This document shows positions 10,822 through 20,874 of a stretch of 64,000 nucleotides of DNA, piece after piece; the stretch's first letter is position 1; each line of letters starts with the position of its first letter. This DNA is from Sesamum alatum (Eukaryota; Streptophyta; Magnoliopsida; Lamiales; Pedaliaceae): the NCBI GenBank assembly GCA_034509735.1, contig JACGWO010000004.1, positions 16,907,395 through 16,971,394 of the forward strand. The letters run 5' to 3'. The notes beneath the pieces are model-generated. The model was not told the DNA's origin. It did not search any database and saw nothing but the letters and a program-made list of their open reading frames with translations. Position numbers and translations under genes: made by a program.

Positions 10822-11624
10822 CTGACAATAAGTCTCCCATTGCCACCATTTCTTCTCCCTCTCCCCTTCTTATCATACTCTTTTTCACCCTCCATCTTCT
10901 TTTCCGAAGCCAATTTCACTCCAGTCGCATCAAGTTTAACTCTATACTCTTTTTTACTCTTGTACCCAAATCCCCTATCATTGCCATTTCTCCTTAGCCC
11001 ACATCTAAACGCCTCTTTTTTCACACTGGGAATCTCCTCCCTCACTCTATTTGTGGGCATAACATCCACCTTAGACACACTCACTCTTTCCTGAATCCCT
11101 TTCAACTCACCATAACTTTCATCTCTTCTACTGCTATCCTCACTCAAAACCCCTGGAAATCCCACCTTCACCTCATTTCTGGGAATTATCTGCACTTCTT
11201 CACTCCCATCTCCCTCAGTCTTTCCCGTTTCCCCATCTACTGCAGATTTCTTCTCGAGATTCCTCTGTTTCTTCATCTTACTTTTCTTCTTCCTTCGCTC
11301 TCTGTTCCCAAAACCACCAAACTCTGTCTCCTTCCCCTTTCCTTTCACTTCAATCACACCCATCTCTCGCCCATCTTTTTCCACTCTTCTCGAACCCACA
11401 CCTCTTAGAGACCCATCCCCCATTTTCCCATCCCCATCATTCTCTACCCCTCTCTGATCCTGATCCTGCTTCTGGGTCCTCGCTCCTCTCTCATTTTTCT
11501 CCTCTTCTACTTCATCTTTCAGCTTCTTTTCTTGTTGCCTCTGGATCCATCGCTCTCGGAGTTGGGCTAACGAAACGTAGTCTGGTGGAAGCGCTGGGTA
11601 CTCTCTCTTCTCTGCGTCAACCAT
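10818..11624 (-). CDS. unknown charged, low-complexity plant protein, N-terminal part (268 aa)
   Basis: The frame begins MVDAEKREYPALPPDYVSLA and continues LRERWIQRQQEKKLKDE. This compact N-terminal block looks conserved, and the start ATG has no upstream in-frame alternative. The remainder is highly charged and repetitive (runs of Glu, Lys, Arg and Gly), with basic patches such as NRERRKKKSKMKKQ that could act in nuclear localisation. There are no membrane segments. Codon and base composition (purine-rich sense strand, higher GC) set it apart from the surrounding AT-rich DNA, and there is no transposon homology. It is the best candidate for a host gene in this window. Function is unknown; a nuclear or RNA-associated role would be a guess from composition only. 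Confidence 0.65.
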   Translation of the reverse strand: MVDAEKREYPALPPDYVSLAQLRERWIQRQQEKKLKDEVEEEKNERGARTQKQDQDQRGVENDGDGKMGDGSLRGVGSRRVEKDGREMGVIEVKGKGKETEFGGFGNRERRKKKSKMKKQRNLEKKSAVDGETGKTEGDGSEEVQIIPRNEVKVGFPGVLSEDSSRRDESYGELKGIQERVSVSKVDVMPTNRVREEIPSVKKEAFRCGLRRNGNDRGFGYKSKKEYRVKLDATGVKLASEKKMEGEKEYDKKGRGRRNGGNGRLIVS

Positions 11625-11946
11625 GAATGCCTCCCCAACTTAAACTTCAAAAATCAAACCGAATCAGTCAAGAACCAAATGCCCTTTTAAAATCCGGACC
11701 CTTGAAGGAAGTATCGTTGAAATCTTCGCGGTTTTTGATTCTTCTCACATACTCCCCGTTGTGTGGACTCGCATATAAGTGAGAAGAAAAGGGGAAAGTT
11801 GTTGGGAGCAAAGGGAGAATTGTTGCATAAGTTTGGTGAAACCACTCACTGTACTCTATATTTTGTTGGTTTAATGGACGAATCAATGTGTATTTATGGG
11901 CGGATAAAGCCATGCAAAGACAATTTTCCTTTACACCAGTCATCAC

Positions 11947-13058
11947 TCATGATGAGAGGGATTCGGATGAAAAGACTCCATTATCAATAGAAATCATAAT
12001 TATAAGCTTAAACGGAAGAGTTTTAATGACATTGAAATTCGTGTAATTACACACTTCTCCCGTGAAATTTCATGTAAGTGTAATTACAGGTATACCCGGT
12101 ATAATTTGGAAAATTATATTTACTATTCTTAATGTTTATTTCTATTTAATAAATAGGTTCTGTTTAAAATTTTCTTTCAAAACTATGAAATAAATTTCAT
12201 TTTCAATTTTGTGAAAACGAAAATATATTATAGTTTCAAAATTATTTAGTTTCCTTCAAAATACTCTATTTTCCTTAATTATCCTACGAAATTTTTGAAT
12301 ATCCTAGAAAAGTTTTTATTTTTTCTTAATTTTTTAGCGAAATATTTATATCATTGTTTTGGCTAAAAACACATAAATTACTAATTTCACACATAAATAT
12401 TTTATTCAATGATAACTGATTTAATATTATGCTAAATTTTGTAATGTTATAAATATTTTATTAAATGATAAATGATATAATATTACAATAAATTTTGTGA
12501 TGTTATATGCATATATATATATATATCAATGTAACGAAACCATTTTATATCACATAGTTAATAAAAGAAATACTATATTGTTAGTTAGTTTCAATAGAGA
12601 TTGAATCAAACAATAATTCTAAATGTATAAGTATACTACATGATAATAAATTATCTTAAATTCATATAAATGATAAGAAGTTAAAATAAATATATTTGAA
12701 CTAAAAAGAGAAAGCTAATATTTTTAAATGTTGTTTTTATAATTATTTTAATTTTTTTAATTTTATAATTTTTCTGTAGTGCTTTCAAAATGCTTTCAAA
12801 AAGATTATAATATTTATTAACTCATGTTAAAAATTAAACTTTAATCCGTATTTAATATAATGAGAACACACGTTTAGAGTTGCTCAAGGAGCATTAATAA
12901 ACATGACTTCGTTCCATTTTAGCTCTGAACATGTGTTCTTCTTATGCTAGTACCTTGGAGAATTTCTGTTTTCCTTCACTTATTACCAATGTTTTGAAAA
13001 TCAAACTAGAATGAAAAAATGGATTAACTCGAAATGTATTATATACATGTATACAATG
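11947..13058. other. AT-rich spacer
   Basis: No coding segment or element end is recognised. It includes a (TA)n run near 12513-12526 and ends where the duplicated composite begins. Confidence 0.6.
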
Positions 13059-13129
13059 TATTGAAAATATGCAATTAATTCAATATAACAAATGCACAAT
13101 TTAAAAAATAAATATATAATTCACTCCCT

Positions 13130-14470
13130 ACAATAGTAGTAATGTTGAATTAAAAAAATTATGAAAAAATGCCTAATTTTAAAATAAATATTATCATGTA
13201 TTCTCGACAATAGTAGTAAACTGAATTTAAAAAATATTTCAACCACTCCACAACCGTCCCCCACTTCCATTTTTGCAAATGCAGCCATATTTTTAGGCAA
13301 CTTCTGCACAGAGCTTTCCCAAGTTCCATATACCTCGTCTCTAGTCGCCTTCAAAGCCTGCCAAGCCTTATGATAAGAGATTTTGAAATCAAATCGATCT
13401 TTCACATTCAACTGGAGATACTTGATGTCATATGCTGGGTCTTGACGAACCATACTAAGCGAATGTGTTGCAATCATACTCTTATCCAAGTTACGATGGT
13501 TAACAGAAAATCTCATTCATTAGGCATGTATGCGGTCCCACGTACTTGGTAATCTTAAATAATCTCATGCTGGACTTGAATATCCCTCATAGCATCCAAT
13601 TACACCCACTCCCTGCATCAAATTTGCATCGAACCTTCCACAGTTTTGGTTTGCTCTCAACCACATGGTATTATCGTCTTGTAAAATGCACTGAGAAATC
13701 TTGGACACTCGCTTTCAAGTGGTCTTTATTCTTGAAAACCATTCCACATGTGAGCTCTCCAGTGTTTCGGTCGTAAAAATTACCCCAATTACTAGTGGGG
13801 ATATTGAACGAGTCAACGGGTACCTCTAGATGTGCTGTATTGAAAAATGGAACAACAGGATATAGAGAGGGTGGTTCCAATGCGTCGGGCATGTCGAAAT
13901 CAATTGCCTCTTGTTGTTGGCTTGTCGACGCATTACTATTACCTCCAAGCACATCCAACATAATTGGAATGTTAACTTCATTCATCATTTTCAGGATTAT
14001 CATCAATTTGACCCTCTACTTTTAGCTCATATGGTTCCCAGTCCATTGGATCATTATTTAAGAAACAAATCAGCTTCTGGGTCAACATTCAAATACTTAT
14101 TGTCTTGTTGGTTGTATATAGATGAACCTACATAATCTTCATTAATCCCAACCCTGCCCATCGCTTGAGTTACTACTGGGAAGCTGAGTGAATCATGTGT
14201 TAACATAGACATTCCCCAATCTCTAACAAATGGGTCATTTGGTAGAATATTTTCATAAACTTTCTCTACCCAACAAAATATCAATGGGCATATATCCATT
14301 CACTGGAGTGAAAAAAATTTGCACATCCCGATCTGTCTTAATTGGCAACACCATCTCCAGTCTTCTAGCAACATTATATGTTGTGTATTTCAAATATATC
14401 TGTAACTTAAAATTACCCTACAGAGGCCGAGCTCTTCATACAAAATCCACTCCAGTTCAACAAATATAGT
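13130..14470 (-). pseudogene. Mutator-like (MULE) transposase N-terminal remnant, copy 1
   Basis: Read on the minus strand from about 14470 downwards, broken pieces in different frames give ILYEELGLCRVILSYRYI, then a linker (14054-14299), then the MuDR-type DNA-binding region GMVFKNKDHLKASVQDFSVH (near 13700), and finally NLDKSMIATHSLSMVRQDPA and YGTWESSVQKLPKNMAAFAK (13260-13500). These motifs are characteristic of the region before the catalytic domain of plant MULE transposases. The sequence ends right there: the DDE catalytic core and zinc knuckle are missing. Several frameshifts and stops interrupt it. Copy 2 lies at 33075-34330. Confidence 0.8.
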
Positions 14471-15494
14471 ATTACAACACATTTTCATAAATTTGACTGG
14501 AGGCCGATCATAATTCACACAATCATATGATCAATTCATTGACCTCCAAAATATATAACAATATCAATATTATTTTGCTCCACTATATCTTCACTATGAA
14601 TAAAATATATATAAAAAAAACTGAGTTAATAACAATGTTCCTACGAAAACAACCAAATGTATAAACATAAGAAAATTTTAGTAAAAGCAAGTTACTATAT
14701 TAGTCTTGATTAGAAAAATCTTCGACTGACATTCGTCCGCTGCAGCCCGTTTCCACCAAAAAAAGGAAAACAAAAATTTCGCTGGAACTGAGAATTTTTT
14801 CGTACGAAAACAAGCACAATGGGGATGAAGGGTGGGTGTTAATACATAAAAGATCGCAATTACAAATATCAAATTTGTGAAATTAATGGGAAGCATGTGT
14901 CCCATCCGATAGGCTGACTTGTCAAAATCGGTGTTACAAACCTTGGTTCTTGATTCATGCATGCGTCAAACCACTGAAACCTTGTCGATTTCAGCGATAT
15001 TTTTTTTTTAAACAAATATCAGAACCGCCATATGAAAAAATAACACTTTTCAAATCATGCTATTTTCAATTTTTTTTGGTTTTTTTTACATTTTAAAATA
15101 ATTTTGCCCTTTAAATGAGCCATAATTGGGTCCATTTTTAAATTCGAACCCAACCTATGGACCAGCCCTGTTGAGGCCCGGATGTGCCTGTTTATTTTTT
15201 CTATAAAATTGAGGTGTTTATTAATAAATTTATAATTAGAAAAAAAAGTTAAGACTATAACATGAAATCTATAATAATTGATTCGCAAGCTTATAATAAT
15301 AAACATAGATGATAACAAATTCAAAAAGCATTTAAAATGAACTTTGAAAAAGTAAACAACGAGTATTAATAAATGAATTTACTAAAACTTTAGAAGTAGA
15401 ACAAGAAAGATAAAAAAATTTACAGTTTCAACAATATAAAAAACCTACTAGTATAGTCAATTTAAAATAATAAATAAAGAATATATGCCATGAA
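14471..15494. other. non-coding flank between MULE remnant and hAT element
   Basis: AT-rich, with no clear coding sequence. The part near 14960-15060 may be the MULE 5' terminal region, but no partner inverted repeat was found. The whole stretch is repeated in copy 2 (34331-35351). Confidence 0.4.
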
Positions 15495-15581
15495 TTCAGG
15501 GGCAAAACCAAGCCCTGTTGAGCCCATGCGGCCGATAGGGCCTGGCTCAGAGCCAGCCCATTGCACTATGCCCTTAATTGT

Positions 15582-15631
<50 letters not shown>

Positions 15632-15640
15632 CGCGCGCGT
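15582..15640. repeat. compound microsatellite (TA)n(GT)n(GC)n
   Basis: Consecutive runs of about 9 TA, 11 GT and 9 GC units inside the hAT left end. The equivalent site in copy 2 (about 35438-35470) is (TA)n followed by (TATG)n, so the tract changed after duplication. Confidence 0.95.
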
Positions 15641-16185
15641 ATGTTAAAATGGGCTTTTAGTTGACAGTCAACTAAAAGCCCACTTTAGGGCCTTCAACTT
15701 TTTTTTTTTTTGTGGTTAACCTACTTTAAGGACTTCAACTTTAAGGTAAAAGCTATTAAATATAAGAAGAAAACTGACGGCTGCTATTAACCCACTTAAA
15801 AAACTGATGGCTGCTATTAACTATACCACCATAAAATAAGAAAATTCAGGGTTGCTTTACAGTCACGACTCACGAGAGGAAAAATTGAAGCCAAATTTCT
15901 AAAGTTATTGTCTTCTTCCTCACAGTCATGGAGAGAGTCACGAGCAGCTGCTATGCAAGGAAAATAATATCCACAACTTCTCTTGTCAAAAGGTTTGGTC
16001 CATATTCTGATTTCTCAACACCAAGTTATAATTCTTCCCAAAATTTTTATTACTTTTATATTTATATTTACTTTATATTATTTTATCCAAGTCTCTCAGA
16101 ACAAATAAACAAGCTTAGATATAAAAATTGATTATAAAATTTATGATTATAATTTATATAAATATAGATTTTAATTTTTCAGGGA

Positions 16186-18617
16186 ATGGATAAATTGTTA
16201 TTAAGAGACAACAAAACTTAGTGGAATCTTTTGCTACACTGCCTGTAGAAGCAACACCGAATATGGAATAGAAAACATATATTTTTAGTTCATCTAAAAG
16301 TACTATTACACAAAAAAAGTCGTGATGAGTTTAATTCACATCATATCGTTGTTGATCCTGGTTTTCGAAAACCAATTGATGAGATTGATGTTGCAATTAG
16401 AGTTAGGGTTAGGGGAGAGTATTTAAAAGTTGCTTGTTAACCAGCTGAACAAAATTTTTCTAAAAAAAAATATGGAAACGAATGGAGGGGATTAGAGCTG
16501 CGTGGTTTGAAAATAATGATTGGTTGGAGTATAATGTACCAAAAGATGCAACATTTTGCTTGTATTGTTATATTTCCAAACAACCAAGAAAAAGTGCAAA
16601 ACATGGGGGTGACGCTTTCTCAAAGATTGGCTTTGGCCATTGTAAGAGGGCAATCAGTGCCTTTAAAGAACATGTTGGTGGGGTTGGTAGTACTCACAAT
16701 TGTGCAAGGCGACAAGTAGAGGATTTTATGAAACAAAGGTAGAGTATATCTCATGTATTTTCATCTCATGATCGAAGGACGAAGGAAGCTTATCGAACTC
16801 GAATTACAACTATTTTACATGTTGTGAGACTTTTATTAATGCAGGGTCTTGCTTTTTGTGGTCATGATGAGTCGGTTACCTCCAAAAATAGGGAAAATTT
16901 CTAGAAGATACTTAGTATGGGAAGAGGGTTGATAGTGTTGAGAGTGTGCTTAATAAATATGCACCCAAAAATAATCAAATGACTTCTTCACAGATACAAA
17001 AAGATTTTGTGAGAGCTTGTGCAATAGAGACGACGACAAATATTATTAGTGAGATTGGAGATAGTTATTTTTCTCTTCTTGTTGACGAGTCCCGAGATAA
17101 ATCAATAAAAAGAGAAGATGGCTGTGATTGTAAGGTTTGTGATTAAAAAAGGGACAAGTCATTGAAAGATTTCTTGGTGTTGAACATGTTGGCGATACTT
17201 CATCTCCTTTTCTAAAAGCAACTATAGATGGTATGCTTGCTCGTTATGGTTTATCTATTTCTAGATTAAGAGGTCAAGGATATGATAGTGCATCAAATAT
17301 GAGAGGCCAATTTGATGGTTTGAAAACACTAATTCAGAAGGAAAATTCATCTGCCTTTTACATCCATTGCTTTGCCCACCAGTGACAATTGGTGGTTGTT
17401 TCTGTTGCAAAAACTTGGCTATTTGTGATTTTTTCAATTATATTAGTATAATTGTGAATGGTGTGGGTGCTTCATGTAAAAGAAGAGATGCACTGCTTCA
17501 AAATCATCAAGAAGATTGTAGATAAATTAGAAAAAGGTGAGATATTTTCCAGGATGAAGCAAACATCAAGAGACCACTATTGCTAGACCATGTGATATTA
17601 GGGTTCTCATCATATAACTCTAGTTTGTCTCCCTAGTATGTGGGATTTAGTGTTGGAAATATTGCAATATGTGTGTGATGATGAAAATATTTTGGTAAAA
17701 AGAGGAACTACATCAGGCTTGGTTGATAAATGGAAAGTTTTGAATTTGCTTTAATCTTGCATTTGATGATAAGAGTGTTGTGAATGACAAATGAATTATC
17801 TAATGCCATGCAACAGAAAGATCAAAACATTGTTAATGCAATGGGGTTGATTTTCATAGTCAAAGATTGTCTGCAACACTTGAGAGATAATGGATGAGAT
17901 GCATTCGTGAAAGAAGTTGAGATGTTTTTTGGTAAAAAGTCTATTTTAGTTTCAAAGATGGCGAATACTATTCCTATCCGAGGTCGTTTAAGGCGTGAGG
18001 GGCAATGGGTAACTTTTTTATCACCATTATTATGCTGAGATTTTTCTTGCTGCTATTGATTTAATTACTATTGAAATCAGTAATCTATTTAGTGAGACAT
18101 CTACAAAACTATTTAGATGCATATCATGTCTTGACTCGATAAACTCCTTTGCTAAATTCAAACGTGACATACTCATTCGTCTTGTTGAGATTTATTTTCA
18201 TGATTTCTCTTCTTGTGATATTGTTTTATTGAAAAACCAGCTCGAAACATATATTTTCGATATGGGACAAAGTTATGAGTTTTTCAAGTTGTCATTATCT
18301 TTCAAGTCTTATTGTCAAGATGGTTGAAACTAGAAAACATGTGATTTTTTTCCGTTTGTGTATCGCCTTATTGAACTGGCGTTGATATTACCGATGGCAA
18401 CAACATCTGTAGAAGGAGCGTTTTCAGCAATGAATATCGTCAAAACTGAATTGTGAAATAAGAGAGGTGATGAATAGCTGAACAACTTGATGATTTGTTA
18501 TATTGAGCGGGAGATATTTGTTGATATCAATGATGAGGTGATTTCGCAACATTTCCAAAATCAAACTCGTAGATTTCAACTTGCCCCTCGTTGTCAGAGT
18601 AATAGTGATAGGAATTA
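16186..18617 (+). pseudogene. hAT transposase (TTF-type zinc finger, DUF4371, HAT dimerisation), copy 1
   Basis: A T-rich tract ending TTTTTCAG precedes the ATG at 16187, so the first coding exon probably follows an intron. Recognisable blocks in order, in shifting frames, are: VDPGFRKPIDEIDVAIR (about 16350-16410); the zinc-finger region WLEYNVPKDATFCLYC (about 16520-16570); SYFSLLVDESRDKS with the first catalytic Asp (about 17060-17105); RGQGYDSASNMRGQFDGLK with the second (about 17270-17330); and the C-terminal HAT block LPMATTSVEGAFSAMNIVKT (about 18385-18450). Multiple stops and frameshifts rule out function. In active elements this protein binds the ends and cuts out the transposon in the nucleus. 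Confidence 0.85.
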
Positions 18618-18747
18618 GTTGTACTTATATGATGATATATATTTAACTATGATGAATAACAGTAATTTAATTTTTTCGATGAACTTGCAATGTCTGTTAA
18701 ATTTTGACAGGGCTAAGCCAATTTCTGGCTTCGCCCCCACATGCATT

Positions 18748-18866
18748 ATTAGAAAAAAAAAAGGCCCAATAGGCCCGATACAGGACCAGGCAGTCTTGGG
18801 CATTGGGTCGGGTCGGTCCTAGGTATCAATACTTGGAACCGAGCATCGGTCCCAAGAGGGCCTGGC
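18748..18866. other. flank of hAT element with GGCCC-rich sequence
   Basis: Contains GGCCCAATAGGCCCGATA and GGTCCTAGGTATCAATACTT. It resembles the end region of another non-autonomous hAT-like element into which family C inserted; no ends could be fixed. In copy 2 the corresponding sequence is split by a family B solo LTR. Confidence 0.35.
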
Positions 18867-20832
18867 AGAAAGTGTGGATCAGCCCGGGAGTCACACGGCG
18901 GAAGCGTGGAAAGCGACAAAATATAAAATAAACAGAATTAAAATATTTTTAAATTGGAAATCCCTTGATTCTCTTGGGAGTTCGGTGTGTCTCATGAATT
19001 AAAGAACAACATGCATAATTTCATGGACGCCCTAGGGTAAATAAAGAGAACAAGAAAACGTACATCGAATCTTACCTTTGTAGTTATCTTCACCGGCTAT
19101 ACGTGTTTCTGTAGATCTCCACCGCCAAGGCTCTTCTTATAGCACCTCCAAAGAACGCCCACGCAATCCACCGGAATGCTTAGAACCTTCGTGCTAGCAA
19201 AAGATCTAAGGGGAGAGACAATTGATGAAACGTTATGAATTAACAAGATCAATTGGTCGTAGTTCATCGATGATCGAATCAAGAAGAACTAGAGCACTTT
19301 TGGAGGAGAGGCAAGAAGGGGGGACGAGAGAGGGAGAGGAGATGGTTGCTGTTTTGTGTGAAAAGCTGATCGTGTGTGCATGTGTGTATATTTTGAGTAT
19401 TTATGTTTATGTGACTAAGTCACATAACCTACTCAAACTCCTCCAAGGAGACACACTACTGGCAACTACTCGGGATTGACCTAGTCAAATACTCTTCTAG
19501 GATTAATCTTGGCCATCTATCTCATACTCTCCATGATCGAATCTCATGCATCCATTCCTGATGGGCTTTATACCGGACTCATTTAAATCTAATTCAAATA
19601 GTCCAAAGGTCTAATGGACTATGTATTAAAATCCAATTTAATACTTAAGGCTATTTAAATAATTCCATCCTTTTAGCCTAATTAAAAGGAAAAGCCCAAC
19701 ATTTCAAATTCATAAGTCTAATTTATGAATTAAGCCCGATTAATTCAATTAATCGATGACAGCTCGACACTCCAAGAGATTAATTTAATCCTATTTTGTG
19801 TGACTCTTTTAGGTTCACCCTTAGCTAAACTTGGGCTAATTCCCGATTATCCCATAACCAAAATTCGCCCCTTACCATGGGTAATCGTCTAGCAATGGTC
19901 TATTGCACTAGAGACTAGGTGAAAATACGGTGTGCACGTTTAGGCTCCCGAATGCACACAGTATGGTTCTTCCATCTACCATCTCCCGACCATAGTCTAG
20001 GGCATGAAATTGGGCGTCGGTTCCTATCCTTGACTAGGCAGTTATAAATAAGGCTCGAGACCCTCGTTTACCCCACTGATACGTCATAGGGATCCCATCC
20101 CATTGTTCAGTCACTGTGGCCACAGATTCTAAGGGAAAACGAGTCTTAGAGTGTATGGGAGACACTACTGTCATATCACTTACAAGAGACATATTCTTTC
20201 TTGGAGCACACCTTCCTCACTACATATTCTGACTGCACTAGATAGGGCTTATAACAACCATGTCTTTCGACACAGTAGCTTCTTGCCAAATCTAAGACAC
20301 AGGCATCGTGTGCATGTAACTGTGGTTCATCAAGTTCGAGGACTAATCTCGTACTATCGGAGCCGGGAATCCCAATCATACTGGCCAAATCCCTATAGGT
20401 TTCTATATGACGATTCCGACGAGTCATCTCAGTCAGTCGACTGCCTAGCCGGCCAACCCACTAAGATTGCATGGACGACCAACGTCTCCTGCCGATGAAA
20501 CACAATTGCAATCCTTAGTTCAAGTCTCCCTCGGACCCGATACCCAATCTCAAGATCCTCGACTTGCAGCGTTTCAGACCGATCCATAGAAGTTAGCTTC
20601 ATGACTGCCAACCTATGTGTTGTCCAGCTTCTTGGATTCACAAATCTAGTCTGTGGACTTTGTTGTGCAGTTAACAGTAATAAACGAATAGAACTGAACA
20701 CAACAAAGTATGAGTTGCCATGAAACGAATATCACTTTTATTCAATACGTAAATATCATATTACATCAAAATTGTTAGAAAGTGGTTACAAAAGCCCAAT
20801 CTAATTGGCTTTTACGGTCACCTATTTTAACA
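18867..20832 (-). mobile_element. copia family C 3' LTR (copy 1)
   Basis: This 1966-bp LTR is homologous to 50717-52680 and 56725-58975. The start reads AGAAAGTGTGGATC where the partner 5' LTR has TGAAAGTATGGATC, so the terminal TG has mutated to AG; this same mutation is in copy 2. It ends CACCTATTTTAACA. It has the palindrome CTGTGGCCACAG at 20114-20125 and an AT-rich TATA-like stretch (ATAAATA on the minus strand near 19396-19402). It is followed by a degenerate polypurine tract and RNase H code, interrupted by element A after 20874. Confidence 0.9.
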
Positions 20833-20874
20833 ATCTTCTAATTGACCTAAAGTCAATCACTCATATGCCTCAAA
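20833..20874 (-). pseudogene. family C RNase H 3' edge, part left of element A
   Basis: Short segment after the family C LTR matching 52681-52722. The last five bases, TCAAA (20870-20874), are the left target duplication of element A; the frame continues at 30799. Confidence 0.8.

Larger units (their letters stand above)
15495..18739 (+). mobile_element. hAT transposon, copy 1 (full length, decayed)
   Basis: The left end is CAGGGGCAAAACCAAGCC and the right end, inverted, TGGGGGCGAAGCCAGAAAT; these are hAT-type short terminal inverted repeats (compare CAGGGGCGAAGCCAAGCC in copy 2). An 8-bp target duplication is still visible, CATGAATT (15487-15494) and CATGCATT (18740-18747), one mismatch. 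The element is about 3.2 kb and contains one plus-strand transposase pseudogene with a TTF-type zinc finger and HAT dimerisation region. Near the left end lie a subterminal inverted repeat (TGGCTC/GAGCCA, 15543-15555) and a compound dinucleotide microsatellite. Confidence 0.9.

Noticed and set aside
10418..11094. Plus-strand frames opposite the 9.3-11.6 kb gene
   Set aside because: They are complements of the purine-rich coding strand, giving Pro/Ser/Leu-rich runs. The minus-strand frames have the better start and composition.
14678..14962. 94-codon minus frame upstream of the MULE remnant (counterpart at 34558-34821)
   Set aside because: Shared only because the segment is duplicated; it lies where a MULE terminal region would be and shows no transposase motif.
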